Shown here in pieces: positions 60,658-64,000 of a DNA stretch of 64,000 nt. Source of the stretch: Pseudomonadota bacterium (GTDB lineage: Bacteria > Myxococcota_A > Polyangia > Haliangiales > Haliangiaceae); NCBI GenBank assembly GCA_023428295.1, contig JAEYYV010000131.1, positions 1 to 64,000 on the forward strand. Reading direction: 5' to 3'. Made by a program: the position numbers and the translations under genes. The notes under the pieces are model-generated. The model was not told the DNA's origin. It did no database searches and worked only from the letters and a program-made list of their open reading frames with translations. Position 1 is the first letter of the stretch, and the number at the start of each line of letters is the position of its first letter.

Positions 60658-62165
60658 ACAGCCTCGACAGGTGCTGACCGAGCGACGAGCGGAAGCTCGA
60701 CAACAAACAATGCTCCCCCACCCTCCGCTGCGTCAACTCGGATCGTTCCACCGTGGGCAGAGACGATCTCGTGCGCCACGTAGAGGCCCAAGCCGAGACC
60801 TCCCATGCTGCGCGACGATGCGCGCTCGAACCGCGCGAACACCCGCGCGCGATCCGCGTCGGCGATGCCGGGCCCGTGATCGCGTACGCACAAGATCGCG
60901 CGATCGCCCTCGCGACGAGCGGTGACTTCGATGACCGTCCCCGCCGCGTACTTGAACGCGTTCGCGAGCAAGTTGCTCGCGATCTGCCCGATGCGCATCG
61001 CATCCCAGACGCCGCTGATCGAAGGTTCGAGTGACGTGACCACGTCGCACCTGGAGGCGGTCGCGGCGTCGCCGAGCCGCTCGACGACATCTCGCACGAT
61101 AGCGCTCAAGTCCGCGGGGGCGAGGGATAGAGAGAGCTTGCCCCCGGAGATGCGGCCCACGTCGAGGAGCGCCGTGATGAGCTCGGAGAGACGCACCGCA
61201 TTGCGCGCCGCGCGCTCGAGCCTGCTCGCGGACTTGGGATCGAGCGTGTCTCGCTGATCGAGGACGAGATCCAGCTGGAGCTGCAACGCCATGAGCGGCG
61301 TGCGTAGCTCGTGCGATGCGATCGAGAGGAACTCGTCGCGCAAGCGTACGGCCTCCTTGGCGTGCGCGAGCTGCAACCGATCCGCGTCCCACTTGCGGCG
61401 CTCCGTCAGGTCGCGCGTGATCTTGGAGAAGCCGACGTGCGTGCCCTCGCGATCGAAGAGCGGGGTGATCACGACGTTGGCCCAGAACTGCGTGCCGTCC
61501 TTGCGCACGCGATAGCCCTCGTCCTCGAAGCGACCTTCGCGCAGCGCGGTCTCGAGCTCTCTCTCGCAGTGTCCGACGGCAACCACCTCGGGCGGATAGA
61601 AGATCGAGAAGTGCCGGCCGATCACCTCGTCGGCGACGTAGCCCTTCGTGCGCTCGGCGCCGAGGTTCCACGTCGTGACGTAGCCCTTCGCGTCGAGGGC
61701 AAAGATCGCGTAGTCGCGCGTGCTCTCGACGATCGAACGGAACCTCGCTGCCTCGACAGCGCGCGCGGCTTCGAGTGCGCGGCGATCGGTGAGATCGCGC
61801 GTCACCTTGGCGTAGCCGACGTGTTTGCCCTCGCGGTCGCGAATCGCGCTGATGATGACGTCGGCCCAGAACCGCGTGCCATCCTTGCGAACGCGCCAGC
61901 CCTCGTCCTCGATGCGCCCGTACTCGAGCGCGAGGGCGAGCAGCTTCTGGGGACGACCCGCGGCGCGATCCTCGTCGGTGTAGAAGCGCTCGATCGAGTG
62001 CCCGATGATGTCGTCGGCTGCGTAGCCTTTGATCAACCGAGCGCCCAGGTTCCAGCTCGCGACTCTGCCCAGCGCGTCCAGCCGAAAGATCGCGTAGTCG
62101 CGAATGCTATCGACAACCAGCTCGAGCGTTTGATCGCCGCTAGGTGCATTGGGGTCGGTCGTCAT
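60654..62165 (-). CDS. Soluble PAS-PAS sensor histidine kinase
   Basis: 503 residues with no membrane helix. Two similar PAS domains (about 15-135 and 140-262, each with DYAIF..DA.G.V..WNLGA and WRVRKDGTRFWADV-type segments). Then HisKA with the phospho-acceptor His in SIASHELRTPLMALQL, and HATPase_c (NLLANAFKYAAG, DHGPGIADADRARVFARFER, GLGLGLYVAHEIV). The PAS pair looks duplicated. It probably senses a cytoplasmic signal (redox, gas or ligand; not determinable). Start ATG 62165. Confidence 0.9.
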   Translation of the reverse strand: MTTDPNAPSGDQTLELVVDSIRDYAIFRLDALGRVASWNLGARLIKGYAADDIIGHSIERFYTDEDRAAGRPQKLLALALEYGRIEDEGWRVRKDGTRFWADVIISAIRDREGKHVGYAKVTRDLTDRRALEAARAVEAARFRSIVESTRDYAIFALDAKGYVTTWNLGAERTKGYVADEVIGRHFSIFYPPEVVAVGHCERELETALREGRFEDEGYRVRKDGTQFWANVVITPLFDREGTHVGFSKITRDLTERRKWDADRLQLAHAKEAVRLRDEFLSIASHELRTPLMALQLQLDLVLDQRDTLDPKSASRLERAARNAVRLSELITALLDVGRISGGKLSLSLAPADLSAIVRDVVERLGDAATASRCDVVTSLEPSISGVWDAMRIGQIASNLLANAFKYAAGTVIEVTARREGDRAILCVRDHGPGIADADRARVFARFERASSRSMGGLGLGLYVAHEIVSAHGGTIRVDAAEGGGALFVVELPLVARSAPVEAV

Positions 62166-62367
62166 CTCGAGCAGAGGCCGCCGGAGTGACCGACTGGCGC
62201 ACAACAATACCCTCTCGCGCGGCACGGCACCACGAGCGGTACCGCTCGGCTGCTCGGTGCATCGTGCGCGCATGTCTCGATCTGGCGGTGGTTTCGGTGG
62301 TTCTCGTCGGAGAAATACACCATCGGGGCCAACTCGCAGGGACACGATTCCTGCACCGCGAGTCGTC

Positions 62368-63192
62368 ATGGCTACCCAAACGAATCGCAAGTTCGCCGTT
62401 GTCACCGGCGCGTCCTCCGGAATCGGCTACGAGCTCGCAAAGCAGTGCATCGAACACGACTTCGATGTCCTCGTGTGCGCGGAGGACTCCTCGATCACCG
62501 AAGCAGCGCAGCGGCTGCAAGCGAACGGCAACATGGCGCAGGCAGTGGTCGCCGATCTCGCGACGCGAGATGGCGTCGAGGAGTTGTTCCGCGCGATCTC
62601 GGCGATGGCGCGTCCCGTCGATGCGCTGCTGCTCAACGCAGGCGTCGGTGTCGGCGGTGCGTTCCTGGAGACGGATCTCGAGCGCGAGCTCCGGATGATC
62701 ACGCTCAACTGCAATCACACCGTGCATCTCGCGAAGCGCGTGCTCCCGCTGATGGTGAAGCGCGGCGAGGGACGGATTCTGATCACGGGCTCGGTGGTCA
62801 GCACGGCGCCGAATCCGTTCCAAGCCGTGTACGGAGCGACGAAGGCGTTCGTGATGTCGTTTGGCGAAGCGCTGCGCTACGAGCTCAAGGACACCGGCGT
62901 GACGGTGACCGTGCTCCAACCGGGCGCGACCGACACCGAGTTCTTCGAGCGCGCCGATCTGCTCGACACGAAGGTCGGCCAGTCCGACAAGGACGATCCG
63001 GCGCTCGTCGCCAAGAACGGCTTCGAGGCCATGATGGCCGGCAAGGACTCCGTGCTCGGCGGTGGCTTCAAGTCCAAGGTCGAGGGACTCATGAACGAAG
63101 TGCTGCCCGAGACCGTGAAGGCGGCGCAAGTGGGCAAGCAAACCGCGCCGGGCTCTGCCAAGCCGAAGTCGTCGGCCAAGGAGAAACCGTAG
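62368..63192 (+). CDS. Short-chain dehydrogenase/reductase
   Basis: 274 residues. Rossmann motif VTGASSGIGYELA at residue 12, NAG (LLLNAGVGVGG), Ser in ITGSVVSTAP, and the Y-x3-K catalytic pair (VYGATKAFVMSF). The C-terminal tail is Lys/Pro/Ser-rich (GSAKPKSSAKEKP) and outside the family core. Substrate unknown. A start at 62272 would add a basic extension; I prefer ATG 62368 directly before the fold. Confidence 0.87.
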   Translation: MATQTNRKFAVVTGASSGIGYELAKQCIEHDFDVLVCAEDSSITEAAQRLQANGNMAQAVVADLATRDGVEELFRAISAMARPVDALLLNAGVGVGGAFLETDLERELRMITLNCNHTVHLAKRVLPLMVKRGEGRILITGSVVSTAPNPFQAVYGATKAFVMSFGEALRYELKDTGVTVTVLQPGATDTEFFERADLLDTKVGQSDKDDPALVAKNGFEAMMAGKDSVLGGGFKSKVEGLMNEVLPETVKAAQVGKQTAPGSAKPKSSAKEKP

Positions 63193-63209
63193 CGACGGGA
63201 ACGCGCCCG

Positions 63210-63971
63210 GTGACTCGCGAAGACGACCTCGAGCATCTCGCACGAACGATCGGCCGCGGTGACGCGGTCCTGTTCACGGGAGCGGGGTTCTCGAGCGAGG
63301 CCCGAGATGCGGCTGGAGATCCGCTCCCCGATCGCGACCAGATGCTCGCCGAGCTGTGGTCGCTGTGCTTCGGTGCGTGCGAACGCGACGACAGCTCGCT
63401 GTGCGACCTCTACGATGTGGCGTTGATCCGGGTTCCGGATCGTCTGCAGGCATACGTAGAGCGTCGCCTCACGATCGGAGACTTGGACCTTCCGCCGCAT
63501 CTCGCGCGCTGGTTCGCCGCGCCGTGGCGGCGCATCTACACGCTCAACGTCGATGACCTCGAGGTGGCCATCGCGAAGCAGTACGCGTTGCCGCGCGACC
63601 TCGACATCGTGCACCTGAACGGCGTTGTCTCGCGCGGTGCGAAGGCGCTGACCTTCTCGACGTTGCAGTACGCAGCGCGCCTGTGCGGCTCGGATCCGGA
63701 CTACGCGAAGCTCGCTGCGGATCTGGCACGCTCGCCGTTCGTGTTCGCGGGCACCACGCTCGACGAGGTCGTCCTGTGGCAGCACGTAGAGCTGCAGCGT
63801 CGGGACTGCGACGCCGACCGGCTCCCCGCGCATCCGTCGTATCTCGTGACGCCATCGCTGTCGCGCGCGCGCCGCGAGCTCCTCGAGATGCTCGGCATCC
63901 GGTGGGTGCGAGGGCGCATCGAAGACGTGGCGGACATCTTGCCGCCCGCGCCGCCGCGCCGCCGCGCGTAG
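63210..63971 (+). CDS. SIR2-like protein
   Basis: 253 residues from GTG 63210. SIR2-type NAD site: AVLFTGAGFSSEARDAAG near residue 20, IYTLNVDDLEVAI (T-N-x-D), and DIVHLNGVVSR in the position of the catalytic His. No zinc ribbon seen. SIR2_2-type proteins occur as deacetylases or as NADase effectors in phage defence. It is 17 bases after the SDR gene and probably co-transcribed. The Arg/Pro-rich end (PPAPPRRRA) is unusual. No other defence gene is adjacent within the window. Confidence 0.75.
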   Translation: MTREDDLEHLARTIGRGDAVLFTGAGFSSEARDAAGDPLPDRDQMLAELWSLCFGACERDDSSLCDLYDVALIRVPDRLQAYVERRLTIGDLDLPPHLARWFAAPWRRIYTLNVDDLEVAIAKQYALPRDLDIVHLNGVVSRGAKALTFSTLQYAARLCGSDPDYAKLAADLARSPFVFAGTTLDEVVLWQHVELQRRDCDADRLPAHPSYLVTPSLSRARRELLEMLGIRWVRGRIEDVADILPPAPPRRRA

Positions 63972-63983
63972 TACCGTCCGCGC

Positions 63984-64000
63984 ATGCTTCCGCCCGAGCT
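63984..64000 (+). CDS. start of a further gene, cut by the window edge
   Basis: An ATG at 63984 begins MLPPE, 12 bases after the SIR2-like stop. Too short to support further. It would be a third member of the SDR-SIR2 operon if real. Confidence 0.3.

Noticed and set aside
62368..64000. Phage-defence island
   Set aside because: Only one SIR2-like gene is visible; no partner effector, nuclease or mobile-element gene is in the window.

Overview
The window is GC-rich, densely packed DNA with strong third-position G/C bias, so long mirror-image open frames lie opposite most genes. The gene content points to a member of the Myxococcota or a closely related deltaproteobacterial lineage. The evidence is many secreted lipoproteins with short lipobox signals, a PEGA-domain Ser/Thr kinase, an FHA-domain sigma-54 activator, a lipoprotein with an AgmX/PglI-type C-terminus, an IgGFc-binding-type lipoprotein, and three CFI-box/fibronectin proteins. 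This assignment is inference; no rRNA or other phylogenetic marker is present. I found no tRNA, rRNA, CRISPR array, transposase or prophage gene.

Layout. 0.15-5.2 kb: a complete branched-chain amino-acid (Liv) ABC transporter operon on the minus strand, in the order binding lipoprotein, LivH, LivM, LivG, LivF. 5.3-8.5 kb: Kup potassium transporter, a ribosome-hibernation-type protein and a hemerythrin. 8.5-11 kb: a tandem pair of paralogous lipoproteins, one frameshifted. 11-16.2 kb (minus): a degenerate NtrC-like regulator, a tRNA-dihydrouridine synthase, a MobA-like transferase, a secreted M24-fold protein and an inositol-monophosphatase-family enzyme. 16.2-20.3 kb (minus): an Mpl-GNAT fusion, a DUF1338 enzyme, a secreted unknown and a YkvA-type protein. 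20.3-28.4 kb: small lipoproteins, a PEGA membrane protein, a HEAT/TPR-like protein, a TPR lipoprotein, a DUF4266/DUF3570 pair and a beta-barrel protein. 28.4-34.7 kb: three paralogous CFI-box proteins, interrupted by an exonuclease and a 3-methyladenine glycosylase. 34.7-45.4 kb: an unknown protein, a matrixin-like protease, an outer-membrane protein, the PEGA kinase with two divergent envelope genes, a ferredoxin, a PLP decarboxylase and the IgGFc-binding-type lipoprotein. 45.5-52.1 kb (minus): a trehalose/glycogen operon (sugar-nucleotide pyrophosphorylase, GlgX/TreX, an unusually long TreY). 52.3-58.8 kb: hemerythrin, iron-permease-family protein, two tandem LysR regulators, zinc dehydrogenase, SRPBCC protein and a disordered Tyr/Arg/Asp-rich protein. 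58.8-64 kb: FHA-sigma54 activator, histidine kinase with response regulator, SDR and SIR2-like protein.

Many adjacent genes overlap by ATGA, GTGA, TAATG or TAGTG, which implies translational coupling. The most unusual items are the CFI-box triplet, the small GGGCGCN-ending lipoprotein paired with a DUF3570 protein, the Mpl-GNAT fusion, the roughly 190-residue insert in TreY, the dus/Fis-domain regulator pair, and a two-copy intergenic repeat at about 13.25 and 58.77 kb. No single multi-gene system here is clearly new. These are leads.
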